Shown one piece after another: positions 1 to 9,153 of a stretch of DNA of 64,000 bases. The notes under the pieces are model-generated. The model did not search any database. It saw nothing but the letters and a program-made list of their open reading frames with translations, and was not told where the DNA came from. Both the position numbers and the translations under genes were made by a program. How positions within the stretch are numbered: the first letter of the stretch is position 1; every line of letters begins with the position of its first letter. The DNA comes from Thalassospira profundimaris. GTDB taxonomy: Bacteria > Pseudomonadota > Alphaproteobacteria > Rhodospirillales > Thalassospiraceae. The stretch is from contig NZ_JPWF01000004.1 in NCBI RefSeq assembly GCF_003326675.1, forward strand, positions 310,001-374,000. The letters are read 5' to 3'.

Positions 1-1134
1 ATGGCCCACGAACAGCAGGCCGCGGCGGGCAGTGACCATCTTGCCGATTTCATTGCGGTTTTGCGTGATCTGAAACTTGAAGAAACCCTGCATAACGGTG
101 AAACACTTTTGCGCGAACCGATCGGGGTTTGCGGCCTGATCACCCCCTGGAACTGGCCGATCAACCAGATCGTTCTCAAGGTCATCCCGGCCCTTGCAAC
201 CGGCTGTACCTGTGTGCTTAAGCCGTCCGAATTTACCCCGCTTAATGCCACCCTTTATGCCGAAATGATCCACGAGGCGGGCTTCCCCGCAGGTGCCTTT
301 AACCTTGTTCAGGGGGCTGGCCCGGTGGCCGGTGCCACCCTTTCACAGCATCCCGATATCGCCATGATGTCCTTTACCGGATCAACCCGCGCAGGCAAGG
401 CCATCACCCGTGATGCGGCAGAAAACGTCAAACGCGTAACCCTGGAGCTGGGTGGAAAATCGCCAAACATCGTGTTTGATGATGTCGATATCGAAGATCG
501 CATCACCTTTAGCGTGCTGGATGTCTTCAACAATTCTGGACAAACCTGCGATGCACCGACCCGGATGCTTGTGCAGCGATCCATCTATGACGAGGCGGTC
601 AAAGTTGCCAAACGCGTTGGTGACGCCGCCAGAGTCGGTGATCCGACCATCGAAGGCGACCATATCGGCCCGCTGGTCAGCCACATTCAGTTTGACCGCG
701 TACAGACCCTTATTCAGGCGGGCATCGACGAAGGTGCCACCCTTCTGGTCGGCGGAGTTGGCAAACCCGATGGCATCAATGAAGGCTATTACACCAAACC
801 AACCATCTTTGCCGATGTGAACAACAATATGCGCATCGCACGCGAGGAAATCTTTGGCCCGGTCGTTTCGATGATCCCGTTCGATACCGAAGAAGAAGCC
901 ATCAAGATCGCCAACGATACCCCCTATGGTCTGGCGGCCTATATCCAGACCCCCGATGATGCCAAGGCCAACCGCGTTGCCCGCAAGTTGCGTGCGGGCA
1001 TGATCCGCATCAATGGTGCCTTCCCCCGCCCGGGTAGCCCGTTTGGCGGCTATAAGCAATCGGGTATCGGACGCGAAGGCGGCCTGTTTGGCCTTGAAGA
1101 TTTCATGGAAATCAAGATGCTGCATAAACCATAA
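1..1134 (+). CDS. Aldehyde dehydrogenase family protein, 5'-truncated by window edge
   Basis: NAD(P)-dependent oxidation of an aldehyde to the carboxylate, cytoplasmic. The visible 377 residues contain the family landmarks: the ITPWNWP cofactor-binding stretch near residue 48, the general-base Glu149 in LELGGKSPN, the FTGSTRAG nucleotide loop and the nucleophile Cys183 in NNSGQTCDAPTRM. The C-terminal EEIFGPV and FGGYKQSGIGRE motifs are also intact. Family members are about 475 residues, so roughly 100 N-terminal residues lie before base 1 and the ATG at base 1 is probably an internal Met. The substrate cannot be read from sequence. No terminator follows; an imperfect hairpin at 1152-1181 lies between it and the next gene. 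Confidence 0.9.
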   Translation: MAHEQQAAAGSDHLADFIAVLRDLKLEETLHNGETLLREPIGVCGLITPWNWPINQIVLKVIPALATGCTCVLKPSEFTPLNATLYAEMIHEAGFPAGAFNLVQGAGPVAGATLSQHPDIAMMSFTGSTRAGKAITRDAAENVKRVTLELGGKSPNIVFDDVDIEDRITFSVLDVFNNSGQTCDAPTRMLVQRSIYDEAVKVAKRVGDAARVGDPTIEGDHIGPLVSHIQFDRVQTLIQAGIDEGATLLVGGVGKPDGINEGYYTKPTIFADVNNNMRIAREEIFGPVVSMIPFDTEEEAIKIANDTPYGLAAYIQTPDDAKANRVARKLRAGMIRINGAFPRPGSPFGGYKQSGIGREGGLFGLEDFMEIKMLHKP

Positions 1135-1199
1135 ATCACATCAAGCCAAAGATGCCGGGCGGCAACCTGCTGCCCCGGCATGGCACTTCGGGGACCTTC

Positions 1200-1916
1200 A
1201 TGATCAAACTGTTGCTGGTGTTTTTGGCAGCCACCTTCACTGCCTTTCCGGCCCTTGCTGGAAACCTGTTTGACGACAATTCCGCCATCGGGACGGTCCT
1301 GCATAGCCAGATTGAAACGCCGCATGGTGAAATCATGTTGCCAAACGGGGACTGGACCCTTGCCGGTTTGCAAACTGGCGGCGCAGATGCCCCATCATCC
1401 CTTGGCAAGACTGTTTTGGCGCGGATCGGGCAGGATAACAGCCTTGATGGCCTGATCTTTGTGACGGTTTCCCTTGGTGATGGAACCGATTACCGACCCA
1501 CGGCCAAACAATGGTGTGCCCGCAATTCCGATGCCCTGTTCATCACGGAAATGGAACCATCCAGCGCATCCGAAACCGGCTGCCTTGTAATTGAAGAACT
1601 GGTCAGCCGGTTGGATAACCTGACACAACCACATCTCAAACAGGCATCAAGCTATCTGGAAAACCGCAAGGCAATCCATCCCGACACCCTGTATTTCGCG
1701 ACATTCCAGATCGCCAGTGAACAGAAATTCCTGTCGGTATCCTATGGATTTGATTTCCGCCTGCCGCCAACCGAAATGCTGCCCGGATATACCCCGGCAA
1801 GCAACACCGCATATGACGGCCCCTATTCCGATCTGACGCGGCAGAACAACCTTGATCTTGTGAAGGGCTGGGCACAGGCAAAGGAAACCGAAATCCGAAA
1901 CGGGTTTCTGAACTGA
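1200..1916 (+). CDS. Exported hypothetical protein (238 aa)
   Basis: I do not recognise this family. The start at 1200 is chosen because it opens directly on a signal peptide (MIKLLLVFLAATFTAFPALA, cleavage expected near residue 20) and is preceded by a GGGGA ribosome-binding site; an in-frame ATG at 1152 would add an unlikely leader. The mature protein is soluble and periplasmic in character, with no membrane helix after the signal and two well-separated cysteines. It lies 65 bases after the aldehyde dehydrogenase on the same strand and could be co-transcribed with it. Function unknown. Confidence 0.7.
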   Translation: MIKLLLVFLAATFTAFPALAGNLFDDNSAIGTVLHSQIETPHGEIMLPNGDWTLAGLQTGGADAPSSLGKTVLARIGQDNSLDGLIFVTVSLGDGTDYRPTAKQWCARNSDALFITEMEPSSASETGCLVIEELVSRLDNLTQPHLKQASSYLENRKAIHPDTLYFATFQIASEQKFLSVSYGFDFRLPPTEMLPGYTPASNTAYDGPYSDLTRQNNLDLVKGWAQAKETEIRNGFLN

Positions 1917-2074
1917 CCATCGCGGTTCTCTGACCTTTGCCAAACGTCACCTGCATTCATCACCCAAGGTCGACATAGGGCTGGCAATGCCTGCCCCGGT
2001 CTTTATAATCCCATCGTTAATCGATAAATCTAATGATCCGGCAAACGGATCAGGAATGGATTGGGAAATCTCGG

Positions 2075-2926
2075 ATGAATGCAATGTCCTTTGCAGATAT
2101 GGGGCTTGCAGCCCTGAAAAGGCGACAATTTGACGCCGCAATCAATATGCTGCGTCAGGCCCTTGGCGAAGATATGGATAATCTGGAAGCACGGTTCGGT
2201 CTGGCCCGTGCGCTTCATGAAAAAGGTTCGATCACCGAAGCACTTGGCGAATATCGCACTGTGCTGCAATCTGATGGGGACAATGCCGAATGCCTCTATC
2301 ACATTGCACGCGCCCTGCTTGAAAATGGTGATGCCCGCAATGCACTGAACCATGTTGATATTGTTCTGCGCTCCAAACCGACCAACCCGGATCTTCTGAC
2401 CTTGCGTGCGCAGGCATTGCTTGAACTTGATCGTAGTGAAAGCGCCCTTTCGGCCCTGCAAACCGCCGCCCATCACAGCCCGGGGTCGGAAACCATCCAT
2501 CGTCTGATGGCAGCGTGTTATCGCGCCAACGACGATGCCGAAGGCGAAAGACGCGCCGTCGAACAGCTGTTGCGCATCAATCCGTCATCACTGACCGCAT
2601 CGAATGATATGGGGGTCATTAACCTGCGCGAAGGCCACCTGATCGCGGCGTTTGAGGCATTTGAACAAATCCTGTCACAAGCCCCTGAACACCCCGAAGC
2701 AACCCTTAATCGTGCCATCGTGCTGACGGTTATGGGCGGGATGGATCATGATGCGATCTGGGGCCGGGTGATGACGGTATGTGATGATCTGGACGGTCTT
2801 GAAGATATCCGCGCACTTGCCGATGAACTGGCAAAGCTGCCCGATGACAAACGCAAGGACAGTGACATCGCAAATGCCTTGGTCGCACTGGCTGCACTTG
2901 CCCCAAACGATCTGACAGATAACTGA
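2075..2926 (+). CDS. Tetratricopeptide-repeat protein (283 aa)
   Basis: Cytoplasmic TPR scaffold protein. From residue 3 it runs as successive helix-turn-helix units with TPR spacing, for example AALKRRQFDAAINMLRQAL, GLARALHEKGSITEALGEY and ALLENGDARNALNHVDIVL, about six units in all, and no catalytic domain follows. There is no signal peptide. I prefer the ATG at 2075 because GGGAA lies upstream; an in-frame ATG at 2033 has no ribosome-binding site. Resembles the TPR proteins often tied to Flp-pilus or secretion loci, but no such genes are nearby, so the partner is unknown. Ends just before a strong bidirectional terminator. Confidence 0.75.
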   Translation: MNAMSFADMGLAALKRRQFDAAINMLRQALGEDMDNLEARFGLARALHEKGSITEALGEYRTVLQSDGDNAECLYHIARALLENGDARNALNHVDIVLRSKPTNPDLLTLRAQALLELDRSESALSALQTAAHHSPGSETIHRLMAACYRANDDAEGERRAVEQLLRINPSSLTASNDMGVINLREGHLIAAFEAFEQILSQAPEHPEATLNRAIVLTVMGGMDHDAIWGRVMTVCDDLDGLEDIRALADELAKLPDDKRKDSDIANALVALAALAPNDLTDN

Positions 2927-2930
2927 TATC

Positions 2931-2962
2931 AAAACGCCCGCATTATTGTGCGGGCGTTTTTC
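2931..2962. terminator. Bidirectional Rho-independent terminator
   Basis: AAAACGCCCG and CGGGCGTTTT form a 10-bp stem around a short AT-rich loop, with A and T runs on both outer sides. It sits between the convergent TPR and MFS genes and can serve both. Confidence 0.85.
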
Positions 2963-2988
2963 TGTTCATACAGGTCTCAGACGACCGG

Positions 2989-4248
2989 CTATTCCGCAGG
3001 CGCTTCGGCCGGTGCCGGCACCAGGGCGCGCGACTTGACCCAGCCCAGAATGCCAATCACGCAAATCAATGCGGCAATCCCGCCAACCATAAAAGGCGAT
3101 GTGTTATTCAGCCCGGCAAGAACGCCACCGGTCAGAACGGCTGCCGCCTCGGCCAGCACATGGACGGACCGGTAAATGCCCAATGCCTGGCCCTGTTCAT
3201 GCGCGCCTGCCCCGTTTGAAATGAACAGGCTGGTTGTCACCTCGCACCATGCGATCCCGAAAGCAGCAATGCACATCGGCACAAAAACCCAAACCAGACC
3301 ATCAGGCAGAACAAAGGTCACCAGACCAATGGCCAAAAGCAAATGACCAAGGGTGGCAACACCGCGCAAACCCAGTGGGCGCTGTGCCCGTTCCACGGTC
3401 AATCCGGCCAGAATAAGCGGGATCGAAATGATCGCCGAACACATACCAAGGAAGCTGCTGGTCACGTCGCTGGTCTGAACCAGATAGACACCAAAGAAGC
3501 AGAAGAACAAATAGATCGCGAAATAGCTGGCAAATGAAACCGCATAGCCCGGCAACAGCACGGAGTCGGTCAAGGTTGCCCAGACAGTTCGCCCGGCAAT
3601 CGCCTGATCATCCTTGGTCCGACCGCGACGGCGCGCATATTCCGGAATGTGCAGAACAACCGCGACCACCAGAAGGTTAAAGCCATACATGCCCGCCGCA
3701 AAGAAGAACGGCCAGGAAACGTTAAAGGACGGATGAATGGACGGGTCGGAGAAAAAGCCGCCCATCAACGGCCCGACGATCCAGCCAACATTGATCGCCA
3801 CCGTAATCAGGCCAAAGTTGCGCACCTTGTTTTCCGGCTTGCTGATATCCGATGCAATGGACTGGGCAATTGCCATATTGCCTTCGCACAGGCCCGACAC
3901 AAACCGCCCGATCAGGACCAGCGGCAAGTTCGCACTCGCCACACCCACCGCCACAACGATATAGCCACTGGCCGCCCCCAAAAGGGACGCCATCAAAACC
4001 GGCTTGCGCCCGACCCGGTCGGACATCCGGCCAAGCCAGGGGGCACCAATGAACTGCCCGATGGGATAAAGCGCCATGGCAACGCCCAAAAGGATGGTGC
4101 GATATTGTTCGGGAACCGACGGATCAAGAAAGCCCAGTTCGGGTTTCAGGAACATCGGGCCGAAGACAGGATAGGGCAAACTGAAACCGGCAAAGCCAAA
4201 CAAGACAGTCAAAAAGACTGCCGACATTGCCTTGTTTTCCTGTGACAT
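2989..4248 (-). CDS. MFS transporter, drug-efflux-like (419 aa)
   Basis: Major facilitator superfamily proton-coupled transporter of the inner membrane with about twelve predicted helices. The motif A loop between helices 2 and 3 is clear (GAPWLGRMSDRVGRKPVLM), followed by the helix-4 LIGRFVSGLCEG segment and the helix-5 motif C region (INVGWIVGPLMGG), which is typical of DHA1 exporters such as the tetracycline-efflux branch. An AAGGAG ribosome-binding site precedes the ATG. A TetR-type regulator gene lies immediately upstream on the same strand, the usual arrangement for a repressor controlling an efflux pump. Substrate unknown. Confidence 0.85.
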   Translation of the reverse strand: MSQENKAMSAVFLTVLFGFAGFSLPYPVFGPMFLKPELGFLDPSVPEQYRTILLGVAMALYPIGQFIGAPWLGRMSDRVGRKPVLMASLLGAASGYIVVAVGVASANLPLVLIGRFVSGLCEGNMAIAQSIASDISKPENKVRNFGLITVAINVGWIVGPLMGGFFSDPSIHPSFNVSWPFFFAAGMYGFNLLVVAVVLHIPEYARRRGRTKDDQAIAGRTVWATLTDSVLLPGYAVSFASYFAIYLFFCFFGVYLVQTSDVTSSFLGMCSAIISIPLILAGLTVERAQRPLGLRGVATLGHLLLAIGLVTFVLPDGLVWVFVPMCIAAFGIAWCEVTTSLFISNGAGAHEQGQALGIYRSVHVLAEAAAVLTGGVLAGLNNTSPFMVGGIAALICVIGILGWVKSRALVPAPAEAPAE

Positions 4249-4336
4249 GGGGAACTCCTTGGGGCGTTTGGGGCGCGTTTCTTTAGGGGGCGCTATTGGT
4301 GGCGAGAGGGGATAGAAATTATCGTCAATTCATCGG

Positions 4337-5077
4337 TCAAAAATCGGGAGTCCCGGCATAGGCAGCAGCAAGCGCACGAACCTTTTCACGTGCATCATCA
4401 ACCTGCCAGCCAGCCCCGATCATCAGATCGGCCAGGCCATCGCACAAAATGCCAACGGCATTCTTGCGCAATTCCTGGCCGTAATGCCGGTCGGTAATTT
4501 CTGATAAAACCAGCACATTGATCCCGTAACCAAGCCCCCAACTGCCAAGGTTAAGATTGCGGCTGCGGCTGGTCATGTCCGGTGCAATGCCAAGTTCGTC
4601 CTCCCCCTCGGTCAGGAAGGTTTGAAACATGGTGGTGATAGCATTGATCTGATCAAGCTGGGCCTGATGGCGGGCCGGGGTTGCGCGTTTCCAGACCGAC
4701 GGCGCCAGGGCAAGATATTCGGCCTCGAACAATTGCGGATGATCGATAGAAAAACTCAGATCAAGCAAATTGGCGATGATGTATTTTTCAATCGCACTGC
4801 CGTCGTGATTGCGTGCGATGTCGAACTTCCCGGCGCGTTTGGCACCGGCCATAACCGCAAGCCCGATCAGCAAATCTTCCTTGCTGGCGAAATGGCCATA
4901 AAGGGTGCCAACCGAAATGTCGCAGGCCCGCGCAAGGTCCGACATCTTAAGCTCGAAAAAGCCGACTTCTGCGATCAGCTCTCCCGCGGCATCAAGGATC
5001 AGTTCTTCGCGTTGCTGGCGTTTTTCCATGCGGTTTTGCGCAACCATACCAATGCGGCCTTCCATCCAATGGATCAT
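4337..5077 (-). CDS. TetR/AcrR family transcriptional regulator
   Basis: One-component repressor-type regulator. The N-terminal helix-turn-helix is typical: ILDAAGELIAEVGF, then MSDLARACDISVGTLYGHF with the recognition helix and the Y-x-HF signature, then SKEDLL. The rest is an all-helical ligand-binding domain. Several starts are possible: 5077, 5065, 5047 (10 bases after GGAAGG) and 5029; all keep the HTH intact. It lies upstream of the MFS gene on the same strand with 88 bases between them, so it probably controls that pump. Effector unknown. Confidence 0.85.
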   Translation of the reverse strand: MIHWMEGRIGMVAQNRMEKRQQREELILDAAGELIAEVGFFELKMSDLARACDISVGTLYGHFASKEDLLIGLAVMAGAKRAGKFDIARNHDGSAIEKYIIANLLDLSFSIDHPQLFEAEYLALAPSVWKRATPARHQAQLDQINAITTMFQTFLTEGEDELGIAPDMTSRSRNLNLGSWGLGYGINVLVLSEITDRHYGQELRKNAVGILCDGLADLMIGAGWQVDDAREKVRALAAAYAGTPDF

Positions 5078-5203
5078 TTTTGACGTAAAATCGAATTTGG
5101 TTCAATTTTTGGATTTAAACAATCGCCGTTTTTGCATGGGTGGGTTTCTGGGCAGGATTCATCGCCGCAACACATTGAATTTATGAAAAACCCGAACCAA
5201 TAG

Positions 5204-5237
5204 AAAAAGCCCGACAATCAAAACTGCCGGGCTTTTT
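5204..5237. terminator. Rho-independent terminator
   Basis: AAAAAGCCCG pairs with CGGGCTTTTT across a short A-rich loop. On the reverse strand the T run follows the stem, so it ends the DUF2798 transcript. Confidence 0.75.
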
Positions 5238-5296
5238 GACGCATCTTTGATGGCGCGCCATATGTATTGGGCGGGGTCGGATAAGTGCTGTTAAGG

Positions 5297-5527
5297 TCAG
5301 GCGACCTGACGGACAAGACGCGATGTGATCTTGTTGACCGTTCCGGCACTGAGCATCACCAGCGTAAAGCCGATCGGCCAGGCAACGATAAAGGCCTGCG
5401 CCCAGCGCGACGTGTAACCGGCATCAACACCGGTATTGATCAAGGTGACAATGCCGGTCATCAAAAAGCAAAGCCACAGCGACATAAAGAACGAAAAAAC
5501 CATACGCTGCATCTGCGGGGGGAACAT
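5297..5527 (-). CDS. DUF2798 small membrane protein (76 aa)
   Basis: Two-helix inner-membrane protein of the DUF2798 family. Helix 1 spans about residues 8-30 (VFSFFMSLWLCFLMTGIVTL) and helix 2 about residues 43-62, separated by the NTGVDAGYTSRWAQAF loop that is typical of the family; length is normal. AGGAG lies six bases before the ATG. It is divergently transcribed from a LysR regulator whose start is 95 bases away, an arrangement often seen for this family and suggesting LysR control. Molecular role unknown. Confidence 0.8.
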   Translation of the reverse strand: MFPPQMQRMVFSFFMSLWLCFLMTGIVTLINTGVDAGYTSRWAQAFIVAWPIGFTLVMLSAGTVNKITSRLVRQVA

Positions 5528-5622
5528 AACGGCTCCTCATATTGGGTCTGTTGTTGGCGACAAACATCCCTTATTCTTGTTTTTGGGAAAAGATCACAAT
5601 TTCGGAACCCGGATTCTCAAAA

Positions 5623-6540
5623 ATGGAACACCTGAAGAATCTCGATGATCTGGCAATCTTTGCCTGTCTGGTGGATGCCGGCAGTTTACGGCGCGGATCG
5701 GCCCAGATGCGTGTGCCGGTCGCGACCCTTAGTCGCCGTCTGCAAAAGCTTGAAGCAGCCCTTGGCAGCAAGCTTCTGGATCGCGGCAGTGGCAATTTCA
5801 CCCTGACCGAAGCAGGTCGTGAATATTACGACCGCATCAAACCGATCATGTCCGAACTGGCCCTGCAACTGGGTGAAATTGATCAACGCCAAAGCCAGTG
5901 TGTCGGTTCATTGCGCCTTGCCTTGCCGGTCAATCTTGCCAATTACTGGCTGCCGGATTTCTTTTCCGACTTCATGACCAAATATCCGCGGATCGAATTG
6001 CGCCTGACACTATCGAACGCGCTTCTACCCGAAGAAGACTTTCCGTTTGATGTGGCAATCCGGGTTGGCAAGCAAACCCGGCCATCATTGATGATGCGAC
6101 GACTTGCGGGAACATGGCTTGTTCCCTGTGCGGCACCGTCCTATCTGGCGCGCAAAGGCTATCCGTCATCCCCAACCGACCTTGCCAATCATGACATGAT
6201 CATTTCCCGCCCGCTTTTGACCTGGCGGTTTTATGATCGCACCACCGGGGCCGAAGAAAACATCACCGCCACCGGCCGGTTCAATGTTGATGAAATGGAA
6301 CTGGCGATCAAAATGGTCCGCAAGGGGCACGGGCTTGGTCTTTTTGCCCATAACATCATTGCCGACGATCTGGCATCGGGCAAACTGGTGCCGATCCTGC
6401 CCGACTGGGAAACGGAAATGCGTGATTTCTATGCGGTATGGCATGAAACCGATTTTATGCCGATGCGCCAACGGGTGTTTATCGACGAACTTGCCGCCTT
6501 TGCGCTGCGCAATCCACCCGACAAGGGCGTTATCCGCTAA
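5623..6540 (+). CDS. LysR family transcriptional regulator (305 aa)
   Basis: LysR-type regulator: N-terminal winged HTH (residues about 3-62, with LDDLAIFACLVDAGSL and VPVATLSRRLQKLEAALG) followed by a substrate-binding domain of the LysR type (from GSLRLALPVNLA, through FDVAIRVGK, to the HGLGLFAHNI segment). Length is standard. The start at 5623 opens directly on the HTH; an in-frame ATG at 5542 would add 27 residues of non-homologous leader. Its promoter region is shared with the divergent DUF2798 gene, its most likely target. The inducer is unknown. Confidence 0.88.
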   Translation: MEHLKNLDDLAIFACLVDAGSLRRGSAQMRVPVATLSRRLQKLEAALGSKLLDRGSGNFTLTEAGREYYDRIKPIMSELALQLGEIDQRQSQCVGSLRLALPVNLANYWLPDFFSDFMTKYPRIELRLTLSNALLPEEDFPFDVAIRVGKQTRPSLMMRRLAGTWLVPCAAPSYLARKGYPSSPTDLANHDMIISRPLLTWRFYDRTTGAEENITATGRFNVDEMELAIKMVRKGHGLGLFAHNIIADDLASGKLVPILPDWETEMRDFYAVWHETDFMPMRQRVFIDELAAFALRNPPDKGVIR

Positions 6541-6646
6541 ATGCGCAAGATCGGTCAGGTATTGTTGCCATGATCCATGCATGATCACGCCAGGATGATT
6601 AAGCCAAGAGCAACACACCAACCACAACCCGTCAGGTATCACCGCA

Positions 6647-7534
6647 ATGAGCATCCCGGCCAAAACAGATATCGAACGCCGGTTTGACCGGGTGATTGCC
6701 CATATTGATGCCCATCTCGATCAAGCCCTGCCCCTTGATGTGCTTGCCAGTATTGCCGCCTATTCCGCCTTTCATTTTCATCGGCAGTTCGCGGCCTTTT
6801 ACGGCATCAATGTCGGGCATTATATCCGCCTGATGCGGATGCGCCGGGCAGCCCATATGCTGGCCTTCCGCCCAAACATTCCGGTTCTGCAAATCGCCCT
6901 TGATGCCGGGTATGAAGGGCCCGAGGCCTTTGCCCGTGCCTTTCGCCAAATCCACGGGCTAGCCCCGCGTGATTTTCGCAATGCCCCGAACTGGGAGGGC
7001 TGGCAGGCCCCGTATCAAGCACTTCTTTCCGTGCGGAGAAATACGATGCAAAACACCATTGCAAACGACGTGACCATCATTGATTTCCCGGAAACCAGAA
7101 CGGCCTGTCTGGATCATCTCGGTCCGCCTGCACGGATCGGGGATACCATTCAACGGTTCATCGCATGGCGCAAAACCCACCATTTGCACCCGTCAAAACA
7201 TGCCACATTCAATATTGTCTGGTGCAATCCCGATGACACCCCGCCCGATCAGTTCCGCATGGGGCTTTGCGTTACCACCACGCAAACCCTTTCCGCCGAG
7301 GACGAAAAGATGGGTCTTTATTCCCTGACCATCCCGTCCGGTCGCTGCGCAAAACTTCGCCATATTGGCAGCGATCAAACCCTTGGCGACAGCGCCCTTG
7401 CCCTTTATCGCGACTGGTTACCACAAAGTGGCGAAACACCCGGTGACTTCCCGCTGATTTTCCAGCGCGTCGCCTTCTTCCCTGACGTGCCGGACCACGA
7501 AGCCATCACCGACATCATCCTGCCACTGGCGTGA
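6647..7534 (+). CDS. AraC family regulator with GyrI-like effector domain (295 aa)
   Basis: N-terminal AraC-type double HTH (residues about 10-112: LDVLASIAAYSAFHFHRQFA, then IALDAGYEGPEAFARAFRQIHG and the closing PRDFR) joined to a C-terminal GyrI/SbmC-like small-molecule-binding domain (residues about 135-295). This is the Rob/SbmC layout, in which the C-terminal domain senses drugs or hydrophobic compounds. The gene is alone, 106 bases after the LysR gene and convergent with the nuclease-like gene. Targets and ligand cannot be read from the sequence. Confidence 0.88.
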   Translation: MSIPAKTDIERRFDRVIAHIDAHLDQALPLDVLASIAAYSAFHFHRQFAAFYGINVGHYIRLMRMRRAAHMLAFRPNIPVLQIALDAGYEGPEAFARAFRQIHGLAPRDFRNAPNWEGWQAPYQALLSVRRNTMQNTIANDVTIIDFPETRTACLDHLGPPARIGDTIQRFIAWRKTHHLHPSKHATFNIVWCNPDDTPPDQFRMGLCVTTTQTLSAEDEKMGLYSLTIPSGRCAKLRHIGSDQTLGDSALALYRDWLPQSGETPGDFPLIFQRVAFFPDVPDHEAITDIILPLA

Positions 7535-7580
7535 TGTGATTGGGGCAACACCAGTTGCCTTACCACATCGCAATCATCAG

Positions 7581-7610
7581 ACAAAACAAAAGGGCCCCGG
7601 TTGGGGCCCT
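7581..7610 (-). terminator. Terminator of the nuclease-like gene
   Basis: AGGGCCCC / GGGGCCCT (7591-7610) forms an 8-bp GC stem with a 4-base loop. On the reverse strand TTTTGTTTTGT follows it, so it terminates the gene ending at 7635. Its stem is almost identical to the alaS terminator at 9102-9123. Confidence 0.8.
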
Positions 7611-7634
7611 CTTAATCTTCAGACAATTTATGCT

Positions 7635-8990
7635 TTAGCTATCAAGAGCCATTTCCTCGGCCTCTTCTTCTAATGCTTCGATACTGACATCCAACGATCC
7701 ATCTCGCTTAGACTTGATCTTGGGAGCAGACTTGCGCCATGCAACAAGGTTTTGCCCAACCTCTTGATAAAACTCGGGCACTATCTCTTCCAAAAGCGAA
7801 ATGAAGTTGGTCTGCTGAGTAAATTTCGCACCAACTCTGCGCGATAGCAGAATATGGAAACCCAGAACCTGCATCGTTTCCTTCCCGGTCTCGGCCGTAG
7901 CGGAATCCTCTCTAAGGTCTTCTAGCGGATAAAGAGTGGCTTCGCTGCTACCCGGCCACATTAACCGCACGTGTATGTCTGGCGTTTCGACTGCCTTTAG
8001 CTGCCGCAATAGCCAATTCACACGGGCCTTGGTCGACTTCTTATCTTCTGGAGCCCTTAAGAACATTTCGACCGATATAGTACGCGTCATCAAATTTGCA
8101 TAAATCTCAACAGGAGAAGCTGCATCAGGAATAATCAACGTCGTACTTAGTCGCTTTGTTTCTCTGAGGCTGGCAAACTCTTCCTTAATCCGCAGATTGG
8201 GATCATCCATATGTTTTCTTGGTAGTTTTTCTCGGACCAGTGTTTCTGTCTGCCGACTCAAGATAAGAGACAGATCACGGGTTTCCTGATGCCAAGCTTC
8301 GAGAACGACCTGAGCTGCCTCGGATTTCGCAGGAATTCCCTCTGACGCCGAGACCAGCTTGTTTAGCTCAGTCCATTCAGCAGGCATCCGGTCGAACCCT
8401 TTAATTCCAGTACTTTCGTGCGTCAAAAACCTCTTGAGTTCATTCAGCAAGTATAGTTGATCAGGATCAGCTATCTCATTGTTGCTAATTAACAAGTCTG
8501 CCGTCGTAAGAACAAACATCCAAGACCAGTGATAAACTGGAATTTTGGATCGACTTTTCCGTACCGATTGCAGCGGATGATTTTCTGGCTTCGAAGTGAA
8601 CTGGTTCGAAATCGTGATAACACAATCGACCCCATGCAATTTTGCAAGATTGCGATATCTATCGACCTGATCATCGTCCAAAACGTTAGAAGCAACTTTC
8701 GTTTCCACTAGAGCCCGCCACTCACGCTGGCCAGTTTTGACGATCAGAAGTCCGTCTGGACGGTCTTTTGTCGCATTCTTATCACCAGAAAAAACGATCT
8801 CTGTAAAAGCATCGACAGTTGAAGTTTTCCCTACGCGGACTCCAACAGACTTCAAGAGTGACTGTCCAAACTCATGTATGCTCGTCAAACAACTTAGGAC
8901 AACGGCAGTAGTTCGTCCTTCCTTTGAAGTCGTGGCCAGAACCGGAAACAATCTCGCGGCCTCGCCTTGGGATAAGTAATCTGGTCTCAT
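7635..8990 (-). CDS. PD-(D/E)XK nuclease-like protein (451 aa)
   Basis: I infer a restriction-endonuclease-like fold from spaced acidic residues in the N-terminal 130 residues: Glu64, Asp79 in RPDG, and Glu96-x-Lys98 in LVETKVA, followed by a helix (DDDQVDRYRNLAKLHG) and a strand (VDCVITISN). That is the PD-(D/E)XK core order. Residues 140-451 are unrecognised and end in an acidic tail. The start at 8990 follows GGGGAGAG at ideal spacing; an in-frame ATG at 9050 has no support. The gene is AT-rich compared with its neighbours and sits alone between alaS and an AraC gene. Possible roles are DNA cleavage in defence or repair; none is shown. Confidence 0.6.
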   Translation of the reverse strand: MRPDYLSQGEAARLFPVLATTSKEGRTTAVVLSCLTSIHEFGQSLLKSVGVRVGKTSTVDAFTEIVFSGDKNATKDRPDGLLIVKTGQREWRALVETKVASNVLDDDQVDRYRNLAKLHGVDCVITISNQFTSKPENHPLQSVRKSRSKIPVYHWSWMFVLTTADLLISNNEIADPDQLYLLNELKRFLTHESTGIKGFDRMPAEWTELNKLVSASEGIPAKSEAAQVVLEAWHQETRDLSLILSRQTETLVREKLPRKHMDDPNLRIKEEFASLRETKRLSTTLIIPDAASPVEIYANLMTRTISVEMFLRAPEDKKSTKARVNWLLRQLKAVETPDIHVRLMWPGSSEATLYPLEDLREDSATAETGKETMQVLGFHILLSRRVGAKFTQQTNFISLLEEIVPEFYQEVGQNLVAWRKSAPKIKSKRDGSLDVSIEALEEEAEEMALDS

Positions 8991-9090
8991 GTTTCTCTCC
9001 CCACAAACACAACCAAAGGTTATCCCTGCAACTACAACCATCGCAATCAAAAGATTTATTAACTAGACATAATTTACGCAGTCTCAGCGC

Positions 9091-9123
9091 AGAAACAGAA
9101 AAAGGGCCCCGTTTGGGGCCCTT
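9091..9123 (-). terminator. alaS terminator
   Basis: AAGGGCCCC / GGGGCCCTT (9102-9123) forms a 9-bp stem with a 4-base loop, followed on the reverse strand by TTTCTGTTTCT. It lies 31 bases after the alaS stop codon. Confidence 0.85.
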
Positions 9124-9153
9124 CCAATATTCATACTTTTGGTTGTCACGGCA

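Noticed and set aside
382..1125. 247-residue frame opposite the aldehyde dehydrogenase
   Set aside because: Shadow; the forward frame carries intact catalytic motifs.
1152..1181. Inverted repeat after the aldehyde dehydrogenase, ATGCCGGG/CCCGGCAT
   Set aside because: Noted as a hairpin but without a T run; too weak to call a terminator.
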